From: Streptomyces sp. NRRL S-337
GTDB taxonomy: Bacteria > Actinomycetota > Actinomycetes > Streptomycetales > Streptomycetaceae
DNA length: 64,000 bases
Reading direction: 5' to 3'
NCBI RefSeq assembly: GCF_000720175.1
Contig: NZ_JOIX01000041.1
Span: 46,277 to 110,276 of the forward strand
The notes under the pieces were generated by a model that was not told the origin of the DNA, searched no databases, and saw nothing but the letters and a program-made list of their open reading frames with translations. Within the stretch, counting starts at the first letter, position 1; every line of letters starts with the position of its first letter. The translations under genes and the position numbers were made by a program. Below are positions 42,440-50,996 of the stretch, piece after piece.

Positions 42440-43790
42440 AGTGCGGGCCCCCCGTTTCCGTCGCAGCTGCCGGCGGTCGCGAAGTAGCGGCCGAGCCAGG
42501 CGCGCCGACGGGCGTCGGGCATGGCCGCGAGGCGGGTCAGCGCCCGGGCGTCGGCCTCGGCCCTGGCGACCGCCGCCTGGTCTCCCCACTGCCGGGCACG
42601 CGCCGCCTCGGCCTCCCGCCGGCGCCGGCTGAGGCTGTTGGAGACCAGCCAGTCCCGTACGGCGGCATCGGTGCGGTCGGCACGGGTGACGTCGCACTCG
42701 CGCGACACCAGCCCGGCCGCGGCCTCCCAGGCGAACCGCTGGGGATCGGCCAGTTCACCGCGTACCACGCTCTGGCCGAGGTAGAGCTGGGGCAACTGCG
42801 CCTCGTCGTGGTGGGGAGCGCGGTGCAGGTCCTCGAAGCGGACGGGGACGTTCGCGACCCCCGCGAGCCGGCCGGTGACCCCCGACAAGGCACGGGAGAC
42901 CTCCGGCAACAGGCCGCGGTCCAGGGTGTTGACGCACACGCGCGGGGACGAGTCGTCGCACACCTGCGCCTTCTGGAGCGGGTCCGGGTGCCACATGCCC
43001 GCTCCGGTCCGCACGACGGGTACGGCGGCGGCGACCGCGACGGCCAACGGCAGCAGGGCGGCGTACCTGCGGCGGCGAGCGGTGTGGACGACGACGGCGG
43101 CCGCGGCCAGGCCGCCCGTCCAGGCAGCCATCGCGAACGGCTGCCACCAGACCGGCAGGGCGGGGAGGGCGGGAGCCGCCGCCGGGCTGAGGAAGCGGAC
43201 GGCCGCACTCTGGTAGGTGGGGAAGCCGAGCACCACATACGCGCAGACCGCGAGCGCAGGTGCGGCGAGCCGCCACCGCACCAGTCGTCCGACGACCATC
43301 CCGGCCGTCGTCATCGCGGTCAGGAACACCGCGTCCGCCAGCGGCGGCAGGAGCAGCGGCCGGCCTGCCGAGACGTACGGCCAGCTGGCCAGCAGCGCTC
43401 CGGCCACGGCGGCCGTGTGGCCGGCGAGGACTCCGAGCACCACCGGCCAGGCCGACACCAGGAACTGTGCGAGCGGCCCCTGGCGCCGGAGAACCGCAGC
43501 TCCGCCGTGCGCGACCGGTGTTCCCGGCCGCCCTGCCAGCACCCCGCGGCTGCGGCCAGGGGCCCGGCGAGCAGGGTGGTCATGGTGTGGACCTGTAGTT
43601 GTGTGCGGCCCCAACTCCCTTGCCACAGAGCAGATTTGGCGGCCAGTGGCAGGAGGAGGGTGAGGAACTTGGCGAGCGCGGCCCAGCGGGCCGGGCCGCT
43701 GCACAGCTCGGCGTACAGCGGGTGGGGAGCGTGCCGGAGGCGTCGCGGCGTGCGCGCGGCGGCCGGCCGGACGAGGGGCGGCGCGGTCAT
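42436..43790 (-). CDS. ABC-type membrane protein with extracytosolic domain (one base missing near 43485)
   Basis: ATG at 43790 overlaps the ATPase stop (ATGA). The N-terminal part (LAKFLTLLLPLAAKSALWQG, HTMTTLLAGPLAAAAGCWQG, SRTAELRFSGARG) is in one frame; from about 43485 the natural continuation PLAQFLVSAWPVVLGVLAGH is in another, so one G in a G run seems lost. The remainder has several helices (LADAVFLTAMTTAGMVVGRL, AVCAYVVLGFPTY, PFAMAAWTGGLAAAAVVVHT) followed by a soluble domain with a probable disulfide (AQVCDDSSPRVCVNTLDRG). Corrected length is about 451 aa. It is probably one permease subunit. Confidence 0.6.
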
Positions 43791-44590
43791 CGGCGTACCC
43801 CCGCGGTGGAGGCGGTGCCGGCGCGGTGGGCGCGCAGCGCGATCGTATAGCCGCGTTCGATGGAGTTGCCCCCGATGCCCGCGCCGTCCGCCTGCGCACC
43901 GAGCTCGGCGAGCGAGGCCGGTGTACCTCGGTAGGCCACCCGCCCGGACTCGATGAGGGTCACCTCGGTGCACGCCGCGGCCACGTCCTCCACCAGATGG
44001 GTGGAGACGATCACGGTGGCTTGCGAGCCCAACTCCCGCAGCAGTGAACGGAACTCGACCCGCTGCTCGGGATCGAGACCGGCAGTCGGCTCGTCGAGCA
44101 GCAGCACGGCCGGATCATTGACGATGGCCTGCGCGATACCGACCCGTCGCACCATGCCGCCGGACAGGGTCTTCACCTTGGCGTCGATACGGTCCGCGAG
44201 CCCGACCCGTGCGACGGCCCGCTCAACCGCCGCGCCGGCCCGCGCGCCCGGCATCTCCTTCAGCCAGGCCACATACGCGACGAACTCCCGCACCGTGAAA
44301 CCCGGGTAGTACCCGAAGTCCTGCGGCAGGTAGCCGAGCCGGCGGCGGGCCGCCGCCAGCTCCCGGTGGCCGGACAGGTCGTGGCCCAGGAGCTCGACGC
44401 GTCCGCCATCAGCGCGGGCGACCGTGGCCAGGACCCGGATCAGGGAGGTCTTGCCGGCGCCGTTCGGGCCGAGCAGACCGTGCACTCCGGGGCGGAAGTC
44501 GAGATCGACGCCGTCCAGGGCGACCGTTCTGCGATGCCGGACGGTCAGTCCGCCGACTCTGACGGCGCTGGTGGTGTCCGTGCTGATCAC
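43787..44590 (-). CDS. ABC transporter ATP-binding protein
   Basis: The protein has 267 aa. GTG 44590 overlaps the preceding stop (GTGA). All NBD motifs are intact: Walker A GPNGAGKT at residues 41-48, Q-loop GYLPQDFGYY, signature KTLSGGMVRRVGIAQAI, Walker B AVLLLDEPTAGLDPEQR and the H-loop VIVSTHLVEDV. It belongs to the drug/peptide ABC-2 exporter class. Its permease partners are the overlapping genes on both sides, including the zinc-finger hybrid upstream. Confidence 0.95.
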   Translation of the reverse strand: MISTDTTSAVRVGGLTVRHRRTVALDGVDLDFRPGVHGLLGPNGAGKTSLIRVLATVARADGGRVELLGHDLSGHRELAAARRRLGYLPQDFGYYPGFTVREFVAYVAWLKEMPGARAGAAVERAVARVGLADRIDAKVKTLSGGMVRRVGIAQAIVNDPAVLLLDEPTAGLDPEQRVEFRSLLRELGSQATVIVSTHLVEDVAAACTEVTLIESGRVAYRGTPASLAELGAQADGAGIGGNSIERGYTIALRAHRAGTASTAGVRR

Positions 44591-45579
44591 AGGTTCTCCC
44601 GAGGGTCGAGACGCGAGCCCTGGCCGGTGCCCGGGCTGATGTCGAAGGAATGGCGGCGCAGGGCGAGCAGGCCCGCGCAGAGCGCCCCGGCCAGGGCCCA
44701 ACCGCCTTGCGCGGGCGCGCCGGACAGGTACTGCGCCAGCTGCTCGGCGAGCGCGGTCATGGGCAGGATCCCGCTGCCGTCCCCGCCCGCGCCGCGCGAA
44801 GCGAGTACCGGCAGGAGGACCGCGAACGTCCAACCCGCGGCGACGACCCCTGTGGCGGTCCGGCACCCGAGGTACGAGCTGAGCGCGAGCGCGCCCAGCG
44901 TGAGGGCCAGGCCCGGCAGCAGCCAGGCTCCGGCACCGGGCACGCCCGCGGGGCCCGGCAGGACGGCACCGACGGTAGTGAGCAGCGGCAGGCTCACCCC
45001 GAGGACGGCGGCGGTCCGGGTCAGCAGTAGCCGGAGCCCGCCGGACGGCGTCGAGGCGCTGATCTCGTACAGCCGGTCGGCATGCGGCCCGTAGGAGAGT
45101 GCCACGCCGGTGAGCGGCAGCACGGGGGCGAGCAGCAGCAGCACAGGACGGGCGCCGTTGAATCCGGCTCCGTACGCCAGCCCCACGGCCGCGGCGCACA
45201 CCAGCAGCAGCGCGATCACCCACGGTCCGCGCAGCGCCGGCCCGGCGGCCCACAGGGCGCGGGCGAGGCGTCGGGGCAGCGTGGCGGACGGGTCTTGGTG
45301 CTGTCCGGCCGCGCCGGCCGGTTCCGTCTCCACGATCGCTCGGAGCACCGAGGCCCGTACCTCTGCCAGTACCGCCGCCGGGCCCTGCGTCGTACGGACC
45401 GCCTCCGATACCGCGGCCGCGCACCGGGCGCATGCCTCCACGTGCTTCTCCAGGGACCATGCGTCGGGCTCGGGGAGGGAACCGTCCGCGTAGCGTGCGC
45501 TCATCGCCGCGTCCACGTGCCATGCCTGGCGGGCGTGGTCCCGCCCGCGGTCTCCCGGGCGTTCCGCTTTCCACGTCAT
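44587..45579 (-). CDS. zinc-finger anti-sigma factor fused to an ABC-2-like membrane domain
   Basis: The protein has 330 aa. ATG 45579 overlaps the sigma-factor stop (ATGA). Residues about 20-60 carry a cytosolic anti-sigma zinc finger (LEKHVEACARCAAAVSEAVR, the HxxxCxxC zinc site). After a linker there are six hydrophobic helices: GPWVIALLLVCAAAVGLAYG, VLLLLAPVLPLTGVALSYG, LLLTRTAAVLGVSLPLLTTV, AWLLPGLALTLGALALSSYL, TGVVAAGWTFAVLLPVLASR, GWALAGALCAGLLALRRHSF. The layout suggests a permease that also holds the sigma factor at the membrane. Ordinary anti-sigma factors have a single helix. Confidence 0.85.
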   Translation of the reverse strand: MTWKAERPGDRGRDHARQAWHVDAAMSARYADGSLPEPDAWSLEKHVEACARCAAAVSEAVRTTQGPAAVLAEVRASVLRAIVETEPAGAAGQHQDPSATLPRRLARALWAAGPALRGPWVIALLLVCAAAVGLAYGAGFNGARPVLLLLAPVLPLTGVALSYGPHADRLYEISASTPSGGLRLLLTRTAAVLGVSLPLLTTVGAVLPGPAGVPGAGAWLLPGLALTLGALALSSYLGCRTATGVVAAGWTFAVLLPVLASRGAGGDGSGILPMTALAEQLAQYLSGAPAQGGWALAGALCAGLLALRRHSFDISPGTGQGSRLDPRENL

Positions 45580-46163
45580 ACGAGATCTCCCAACGGTGCG
45601 CCGCCATCGGACAACTGGGACAGGACGCGGCGCAGTTCGCGGCGCGCCCGCATGGCCCGGGTCTTGACCGTGCCCTCCGGTACCCCGAGCAGCAGCGCGG
45701 CTTCGCGTGTGGTCAGGCCGTCCACGACGGTGGCGCGCAGCACCGCACACAGCTCCGGTGAGATCCGGTCGAGGGCGGTGCCCACATCCCCGTATTCGAG
45801 CCCGGTCAGCACCCGGTCCTCGGCGGACGGTGCGGCCGCCGGCGGCTCGTACGCGACACGGTCGGCCCGCGTGTGCGCCCGCTGCGCGTCCACCAGCCGC
45901 CGCGCCGCGATCACCCACAGCCAGCCGCCGGGCTCACCACCCCGGTACGTTCCGGCGGAGCGCCACACCGTGACGAAGGTGTCCTGAAGGACCTCGCGCA
46001 CCGTCTCCGGATCCGCGCAGCGCCGCGTCAGCCGCGCGTGCAGCCAGCCGGCGTGCCGGTCGTAGAGCGTGGCCAAGGCAGTCTGGTCGCCCCGGGCCAC
46101 GGCACGCAGCAGTGCCTCATCGTCGTCATCTCGGTCGGCCCCCATGGGGCGGAACAGTCTCAC
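45576..46163 (-). CDS. ECF-type RNA polymerase sigma factor
   Basis: The protein has 195 aa. The GTG at 46163 is supported by GAGAGGGC; an ATG 18 bp inside is possible. Region 2: LLRAVARGDQTALATLYDRH and DTFVTVWRSAGTYRGGEPGG WLWVIAARRLVD. Region 4: LDRISPELCAVLRATVVDGL, TTREAALLLGVPEGTVKTRA MRARRELR, a clear -35-recognition HTH. It is the first gene of a five-gene unit whose stop and start codons all overlap, so it is translated with its anti-sigma and the ABC transporter it probably controls. Likely autoregulated from the 46164-46264 region. Confidence 0.93.
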   Translation of the reverse strand: MRLFRPMGADRDDDDEALLRAVARGDQTALATLYDRHAGWLHARLTRRCADPETVREVLQDTFVTVWRSAGTYRGGEPGGWLWVIAARRLVDAQRAHTRADRVAYEPPAAAPSAEDRVLTGLEYGDVGTALDRISPELCAVLRATVVDGLTTREAALLLGVPEGTVKTRAMRARRELRRVLSQLSDGGAPLGDLV

Positions 46164-46264
46164 GCCCTCTCTATCGCTCGACGGGCCGCCCCTGGTTCAC
46201 GCCGGGCGCACCGGCGGCGGCGCGTTACTCGGGGCGTATCGGCGTCTCTCAGAGAGGAGTCCGG

Positions 46265-46473
46265 ATGGACATCGAGCAGGCCCGCGCACACGTATTGCCG
46301 CCATTCGAGCCGCGGGCGAACGCGTGACCGCGGACGAGTTGGACCGGCTGTGGGCGATACGGGAGACCGTGCGGCCGGAGGAGTTCCTGGGCTCTTGGAA
46401 GCCGTCGGCTCGGCCGGTCGGGCGTGACTGGTGTGACGATTCGGCCGTACGTGCCGCGCTCTACCAGGTGTGA
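46265..46473 (+). pseudogene. GXWXG-domain protein, N-terminal fragment
   Basis: The ATG at 46265 follows AGAGAGGAG and gives MDIEQARA; the natural continuation RIAAIRAAGERVTADELDRL, WAIRETVRPEEFLGSWK is one frame away, so there is a frameshift near 46290. This matches the N terminus of GXWXG/DUF4334 proteins (GSWKP in place of GxWxG), which then ends abruptly. It diverges from the sigma-factor gene. Confidence 0.55.
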
Positions 46474-46825
46474 CGATCTGTGACACCCCCGCTGATGGCG
46501 TCATCGGACCTGTGGGCTCTTTGGCCGGTCACGCTGCGATCCTTTGGTCACCATCGTGTCAGGAGTCCGTGGTCGCCCAGCGGTACAGGGTGTCGCGGTA
46601 CACGTCGGCGAAGGCCCGGTCATGTCCGGTGCGCTCCCGCTCTTGTGGTCGAGGACCGACCGCCCCCGTCACCTCCTCCCTGGCCGGACGACGACGTGAC
46701 CTGGGCGGCGGCCCGTGCGGCCGCCGGGCTGAACTGCTCCCTCGGCGGCGTGCTGGATGTCCCCTGCGGGGTCATGATGGGACTGCCCGGCCGCCGCGGA
46801 AGCGCCGGGCAGGAAGGGGCAGGCG
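46474..46825. other. gap with a short minus-strand coding remnant
   Basis: The minus strand at 46559-46640 reads HDRAFADVYRDTLYRWATTD S and a stop, apparently the C terminus of a lost protein that I cannot name. The remainder has no coding signal apart from the promoter region of the DUF5996 gene. Confidence 0.35.
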
Positions 46826-47764
46826 ATGGAGCAGTTCCCGCCGGTGCCGCTGGCGGAGTGGCGGGACACCAAGGAGACCCTGCACCGCTTCGCGCAGATC
46901 GTCGGCAAGATCCGCTTGGCCGCGAGCGCCCGGCGCAACCACTGGTGGAACGTCCCGTTCCATGTCACCGGGCGCGGTATCACCACCCGTCCGATGGGTC
47001 AGGTCGACGGGAATCCGATCTTCACGATCGACTTCGACTTCGTCGACCACCGGCTCGCCGTCATGACGCTGGACGGCGAAGAGCGGTCCTTTCCGCTTCC
47101 GGGCCAGTCCGTCGCATCCTTCTACGACCAGACCTTGGCCGCTCTGGCCGCACTGGGCGTCCGGGTGGACATCGCTCTTCCCCGGCCCTTCGATCTGCCC
47201 GACGCCGACCGGCCGTTCGCCGAGGACACCGAGCACGCGAGCTACGACCCGGTGGCCGCAAACCGCTACTGGCGGGTGCTGAGCCAGGTGGCGTCCGTGC
47301 TGGAGGAGTTCGCGGCGGGCTTCTCGGGAAAGGCAAGCCCGGTGCACCACTTCTGGCACACGTTCGACATCGCCCACAGCCGGTTCTCCGGGCGCCGGGT
47401 CGACCAGCCCGGGCAGGTCGACCCCGTCACCCGGGAGGCGTACTCCTCGGAAGTAATCAGCTTCGGCTTCTGGTTCGGCGACGACACCTTCGCCGAGCCC
47501 GCGTTCTACTCGTACACCGCCCCCGAGCCCGCCGGCCTGGCCGAAGCGCAGCTCAGCCCGGCGTCCGCGCAGTGGGTCGCGGGCGCCGACAGCCACCTGG
47601 CCGTGCTGCGCTACGACGCGGCCCGCGCAGAGCCCGATCCACGTGCCGCCGTGCTCGCCTTCTACGAAAGCGCCTACCAGGCCGGGGCCGAACGCGCTGA
47701 ATGGGACATCGCGGCGCTTGGGTGCCCCGGTGGAATCACGGACCCGGTCCGTCGCATCGGATGA
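46826..47764 (+). CDS. DUF5996 family protein
   Basis: The protein has 312 aa with an ATG behind AGGAAGGGG. The family signature is clear: PPVPLAEWRDTKETLHRFAQ, IVGKIRLAASARRNHWWNVP, FHVTGRGITTRPM, and later HHFWHTFDIAHSRFSGRRV and EVISFGFWFGDDTFAEPAFY. The protein is soluble and common in actinobacteria and proteobacteria; no biochemical role is established. Full length, no lesions, single gene convergent with a VOC gene. Confidence 0.85.
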   Translation: MEQFPPVPLAEWRDTKETLHRFAQIVGKIRLAASARRNHWWNVPFHVTGRGITTRPMGQVDGNPIFTIDFDFVDHRLAVMTLDGEERSFPLPGQSVASFYDQTLAALAALGVRVDIALPRPFDLPDADRPFAEDTEHASYDPVAANRYWRVLSQVASVLEEFAAGFSGKASPVHHFWHTFDIAHSRFSGRRVDQPGQVDPVTREAYSSEVISFGFWFGDDTFAEPAFYSYTAPEPAGLAEAQLSPASAQWVAGADSHLAVLRYDAARAEPDPRAAVLAFYESAYQAGAERAEWDIAALGCPGGITDPVRRIG

Positions 47765-47785
47765 ATTCGGTCAGCGGTGCAGTGG

Positions 47786-48259
47786 TCAGGTTTCGGTGTC
47801 GGTGCGCGCCAGGATGCCCTTGAGCAGGCCCGTGGACTGGCCGACCTCGATGAGGTAGCCATCCGGGTCGTGCATGTAGCAGCGCAGCTCGGCGAGCCGG
47901 TCGATGGGCGGGGTGAGGAACTCGGCTCCCTTGGCGCGGGCTGCCGCGTAGAAGCCGTGGATGTCCGCCACCCGTACGTTCAGGAAGCTGGAGACGCTGT
48001 GGCGGTCCTCCGGCGGGCGCAGGACGACGTCGGGTTTGTCATCGGTGGGCCCGCCGCCGGGGTTCATGATGATCCAGCTGTTGGCGACCTTGATGATGCA
48101 GGGGTTCTCCTCCAGCACCACCTGCCCGCCCAGCACATCGGCATAGAACGCCCGCGAGCGGGGGACGTCGCTGACCGTGAGAAAGTGCGTGAGCAGGAGG
48201 CCCTTGGCCGGTGCGGGAAGGTCGTCGGCTGAGGCGCCGGCGGCGATGAAATCGGACAT
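47786..48259 (-). CDS. VOC-family (glyoxalase/dioxygenase-fold) protein
   Basis: The protein has 157 aa, starting with ATG. Two beta-alpha-beta-beta-beta modules: LLTHFLTVSDVPRSRAFYAD VLGG and VRVADIHGFYAAARAKGAEF, ending RCYMHDPDGYLIEVGQS. Metal ligands of the fold are at positions of His (early LLTHFL) and Glu (YLIEVG). It is likely a lyase or a resistance-type binding protein; substrate unknown. Convergent with the DUF5996 gene, only 21 bp apart. Confidence 0.85.
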   Translation of the reverse strand: MSDFIAAGASADDLPAPAKGLLLTHFLTVSDVPRSRAFYADVLGGQVVLEENPCIIKVANSWIIMNPGGGPTDDKPDVVLRPPEDRHSVSSFLNVRVADIHGFYAAARAKGAEFLTPPIDRLAELRCYMHDPDGYLIEVGQSTGLLKGILARTDTET

Positions 48260-48429
48260 ATGGCGAGCGTAGGGCGGAAGCCTACGCCCGGCATTCCCAT
48301 CCGGCAGGGCCCGCCGGGCACAACCCCGCCGGCACGACCGGCCGCCGAGCGTCGCCAACCTACTGATTCCCACCGTGGCGGGAAGCTGGCAAAATACCTC
48401 TGACCTGCATAGATGCAGAATGACTTCGG

Positions 48430-48608
48430 TCAACACACCGTCGATGCCCGCGCGCTCGCAGACGCACCGCAGGCGAATCCGACCGCCACCGCACCGCTTG
48501 TGGACCTGGTGGAGCGGGACAGGATGCGGAGCCGTCGCGGCGTGGACAGTCACAGGGATGCTCACCAGCCCCCAGGTGACGGTCCGCTTCGCGATGGTCT
48601 GCCTCATG
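48430..48608 (-). pseudogene. Ku protein N-terminal fragment
   Basis: From an ATG the minus strand reads MRQTIAKRTVTWGLVSIPVT, VHAATAPHPVPLHQVHKRCG GGRIR, then CVCERAGIDG: the beginning of the bacterial Ku DNA-end-binding domain (usually ...ISFGLVSIPVKLY...FHQVH...RIR...VC). After about 55 residues similarity ends. No LigD is nearby. Confidence 0.7.
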
Positions 48609-48687
48609 ACCCCATCGCACCGCCCATGCCAGCTGATCGCACATGGGCCGAGCTGACCACAACCTCGCAGGTAAGCGGGTCCGCGTT

Positions 48688-49200
48688 CTACTCCACGCCT
48701 GCCGTCATGGGGGCGGGAGCGCCGTCGGGCTGGGGCGGCAGCAGCGGGCCGCAGTCCCACTGCTGGAAGATCAACCGGGTCTCGACGCGCGCCACTTCGG
48801 GCCGTGAGGTGAACCCGTCGAGGACCAGCCGCTGAAGATCCGCCATGTCCGCGACCGCGACATGAACGAGATAGTCGTCGGGCCCGGTCAGATGGAAGAC
48901 CGTAATGGACTCCGGCAGTGCCCGGATCCGCTCCACGAACGGCCCCACCAACTCCCGCCGATGCGGCCTGACCTGCACGGACAGCAGTGCCTCCAGGCCC
49001 CGGCCCAGCTTCGCCGGGTCCAGCCGCAGCTGATGGCCGAGAATCACTCCCGAGCGGCGCAGCCTGGTCACCCGGTCCAGACAGGTCGAAGGCGCGACAC
49101 CGACCTGCGCGGCCAGATCGCGGTACGTCATCCGTGCGTCGTTCTGCAGCAGCCGTAGCAGATGGAGATCCACCGGATCGAGTACGACGGAATCGGTCAT
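48688..49200 (-). CDS. Lrp/AsnC-family transcriptional regulator
   Basis: The protein has 170 aa with an ATG start. The HTH (LDPVDLHLLRLLQNDARMTY, RDLAAQVGVAPSTCLDRVTR) is followed by the RAM ligand domain (LEALLSVQVRPHRRELVGPF, VFHLTGPDDYLVHVAVADMA, RVETRLIFQQWDCGPLLP). It is divergent from the trans-sulfuration gene 60 bp away, the usual arrangement for an Lrp-type regulator sensing an amino acid and controlling its catabolic enzyme. Confidence 0.93.
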   Translation of the reverse strand: MTDSVVLDPVDLHLLRLLQNDARMTYRDLAAQVGVAPSTCLDRVTRLRRSGVILGHQLRLDPAKLGRGLEALLSVQVRPHRRELVGPFVERIRALPESITVFHLTGPDDYLVHVAVADMADLQRLVLDGFTSRPEVARVETRLIFQQWDCGPLLPPQPDGAPAPMTAGVE

Positions 49201-49260
49201 ATGCCGAACGTAACACGGGGTTCGGCGCTCCGCCCCCGCTCGGTGTTCAGAATCCTGCGC

Positions 49261-50526
49261 ATGGACTCCGGCAGCTTTGACGCATATGACGTACCGGCCG
49301 ACCCGCAGGGAACCGGCCAATCTCCCGACGGCACCGGTCGTCGTGTCCCGGGCGTGCCCGCACCCCGGGCGCTCGCCACCGAGGCGGTGCACGCCGGGCG
49401 GGACGACCTCGCGCGGCAGGGGGTGCACGCCCCGCCGATCGACCTGTCCACGACCTACCCCTCGTACGACAGCCGGGGGGAGGCCGCCCGGATAGACGCC
49501 TTCGCGGACGACGGTGCCGAACCGGAGGGCCCGCCCGTCTACGGCCGCCTCGGCAACCCGACCGTCGCCCGCTTCGAGACCGCCCTCGCGCGTCTTGAGG
49601 GCACCGAGAGCGCGGTCGCCTTCGCCACCGGGATGGCCGCGCTGAGCGCCGTGCTGCTCGTACGCAACGCGATGGGCCTGCGCCATGTCGTCGCCGTACG
49701 ACCGCTGTACGGATGCAGCGATCACCTACTCACCGCAGGGCTGCTGGGCTCCGAGGTGACCTGGGTCGACCCGGCGGGCATCGCGGACGCGCTGCGCCCC
49801 GACACCGGCCTGGTGATGGTCGAAAGCCCGGCCAACCCGACCCTCGCCGAACTCGATCTGAGAGCCGTCGCGCACGCCTGCGGTTCCGTCCCGCTACTCG
49901 CCGACAACACCTTCGCCACCCCCGTGCTGCAACGCCCCGCCGAGCAGGGAGCCCGTCTCGTCCTGCACAGCGCCACCAAATACCTGGGCGGCCACGGAGA
50001 CGTCATGGGCGGCGTGGTGGCCTGCGACGAGGAGTTCGCCGGGCGGCTGCGCCAGGTGCGGTTCGCCACGGGCGGAGTGCTGCACCCGCTCGCGGGTTAT
50101 CTGCTGCTCCGTGGTCTGTCCACGCTGCCCGTACGGGTTCGAGCCGCGTCCTCGAACGCGGCGGAGCTGGCCGGCCGGCTCGCCGCAGACCCGCGCGTCA
50201 CCCGCGTCCACTACCCGCGCATCGGAGGCGCCATGGTCGCCTTCGAGGTGGCCGGCGACCCCCACGACGTCATCGCGGGCGTCCGACTGATCACCCCGGC
50301 CGTGAGCCTCGGCAGCGTCGACACCCTCATCCAGCACCCCGCGTCCATCAGCCACCGCATCGTGGACGCCGACGACCGCCGCGGCGCGGGGGTCAGCGAC
50401 CGGCTGCTGCGGCTCTCGGTGGGGTTGGAGGACGTGGAGGACCTGTGGGCCGACCTCGGCCGGGCGTTGGGGACGGAGCCGGAGCCGGGCAGGGCCCTCC
50501 AGGAGGCGGCGGTCGCGAACAGGTAG
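49261..50526 (+). CDS. PLP-dependent trans-sulfuration enzyme (cystathionine/methionine gamma-lyase type)
   Basis: The protein has 421 aa, starting at the ATG at 49261. Fold type I PLP enzyme of the Cys/Met metabolism family: LATEAVHAGRDDLARQGVHA, PPVYGRLGNPTVARFETALA, LEGTESAVAFATGMAALSAV, DNTFATPVLQRPAEQGARLV, and the Schiff-base Lys in HSATKYLGGHGDVMGGVV. The C-terminal domain is present (TPAVSLGSVDTLIQHPASIS) but about 15-20 residues between HYPRI and GGAMVAFEVAG are missing compared with relatives. With the divergent Lrp/AsnC gene it may degrade methionine or a related amino acid. Confidence 0.9.
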   Translation: MDSGSFDAYDVPADPQGTGQSPDGTGRRVPGVPAPRALATEAVHAGRDDLARQGVHAPPIDLSTTYPSYDSRGEAARIDAFADDGAEPEGPPVYGRLGNPTVARFETALARLEGTESAVAFATGMAALSAVLLVRNAMGLRHVVAVRPLYGCSDHLLTAGLLGSEVTWVDPAGIADALRPDTGLVMVESPANPTLAELDLRAVAHACGSVPLLADNTFATPVLQRPAEQGARLVLHSATKYLGGHGDVMGGVVACDEEFAGRLRQVRFATGGVLHPLAGYLLLRGLSTLPVRVRAASSNAAELAGRLAADPRVTRVHYPRIGGAMVAFEVAGDPHDVIAGVRLITPAVSLGSVDTLIQHPASISHRIVDADDRRGAGVSDRLLRLSVGLEDVEDLWADLGRALGTEPEPGRALQEAAVANR

Positions 50527-50552
50527 AACCGCATACGACGACCGGCCTGGCC

Positions 50553-50850
50553 GATACGACCAGGCCGGTCGTCGCGGTCGATGACGCGCTGGACCTGTTC
50601 GCGGTGCTGATGGCGAACCGGCTGATCAGTCCCGCGCGGCGGGCCTCGGAGCGGGAGCGCCTCGCGATGTTGCCGCAGTTGGAGAAGGCGGCGCGCATCC
50701 TGGAGGCGGTGCGTCGCCTGCCCGCGCTCTCGCGCCGCCGGGTCAAGGACCGGCCGCTGCTGCCCCGCGAGGTCGACGCCGACCTGGTGCCCGCGCTGTG
50801 GAAGCGGGCGGTGTTCTCCAACGCCAGCCGCCCCGGCCAGGGCCTGCGCC
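50553..50850 (+). pseudogene. Tn3-family transposase internal fragment
   Basis: VAVDDALDLFAVLMANRLIS and ERERLAMLPQLEKAARILEA belong to the N-terminal domain of actinobacterial Tn3 transposases; then, after an internal deletion, RRLPALSRRRVKDRPLLPRE and DADLVPALWKRAVFSNASRP from further along the same domain. The catalytic C-terminal half is missing. Another Tn3 piece, the C terminus, lies at 10493-10735. Confidence 0.65.
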
Positions 50851-50943
50851 CGTTCCCGGACCCGAACTCCCCCGGGGACGCCGAGGATTGACGGCCGGCA
50901 CACCCGGCCGACCCGGCCAATCCTCGCGCCCCGCAGAGGCCTG

Positions 50944-50996
50944 GCACCCGACTTGTTGTGACGCCTTCGCGGCAGGCGTCACAACAAGTCGGGTGC
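50944..50996. terminator. 22-bp perfect inverted repeat, bidirectional terminator candidate
   Basis: Arms 50944-50965 and 50975-50996 are perfectly complementary over 22 bp around a 9-nt loop, the longest perfect inverted repeat in the window. The stop codon of the minus-strand MFS gene (50979-50981) lies inside the right arm. It separates the MFS unit from the plus-strand Tn3 remnant. Confidence 0.7.

Noticed and set aside
42148..43956. 602-codon plus-strand frame opposite the ABC membrane genes
   Set aside because: A GC-driven antisense frame with extreme Arg/Gly content; the minus-strand genes have membrane helices and overlapping start/stop codons.
48430..48608. Functional NHEJ locus
   Set aside because: Only the first ~55 residues of Ku remain and there is no LigD-like ligase.
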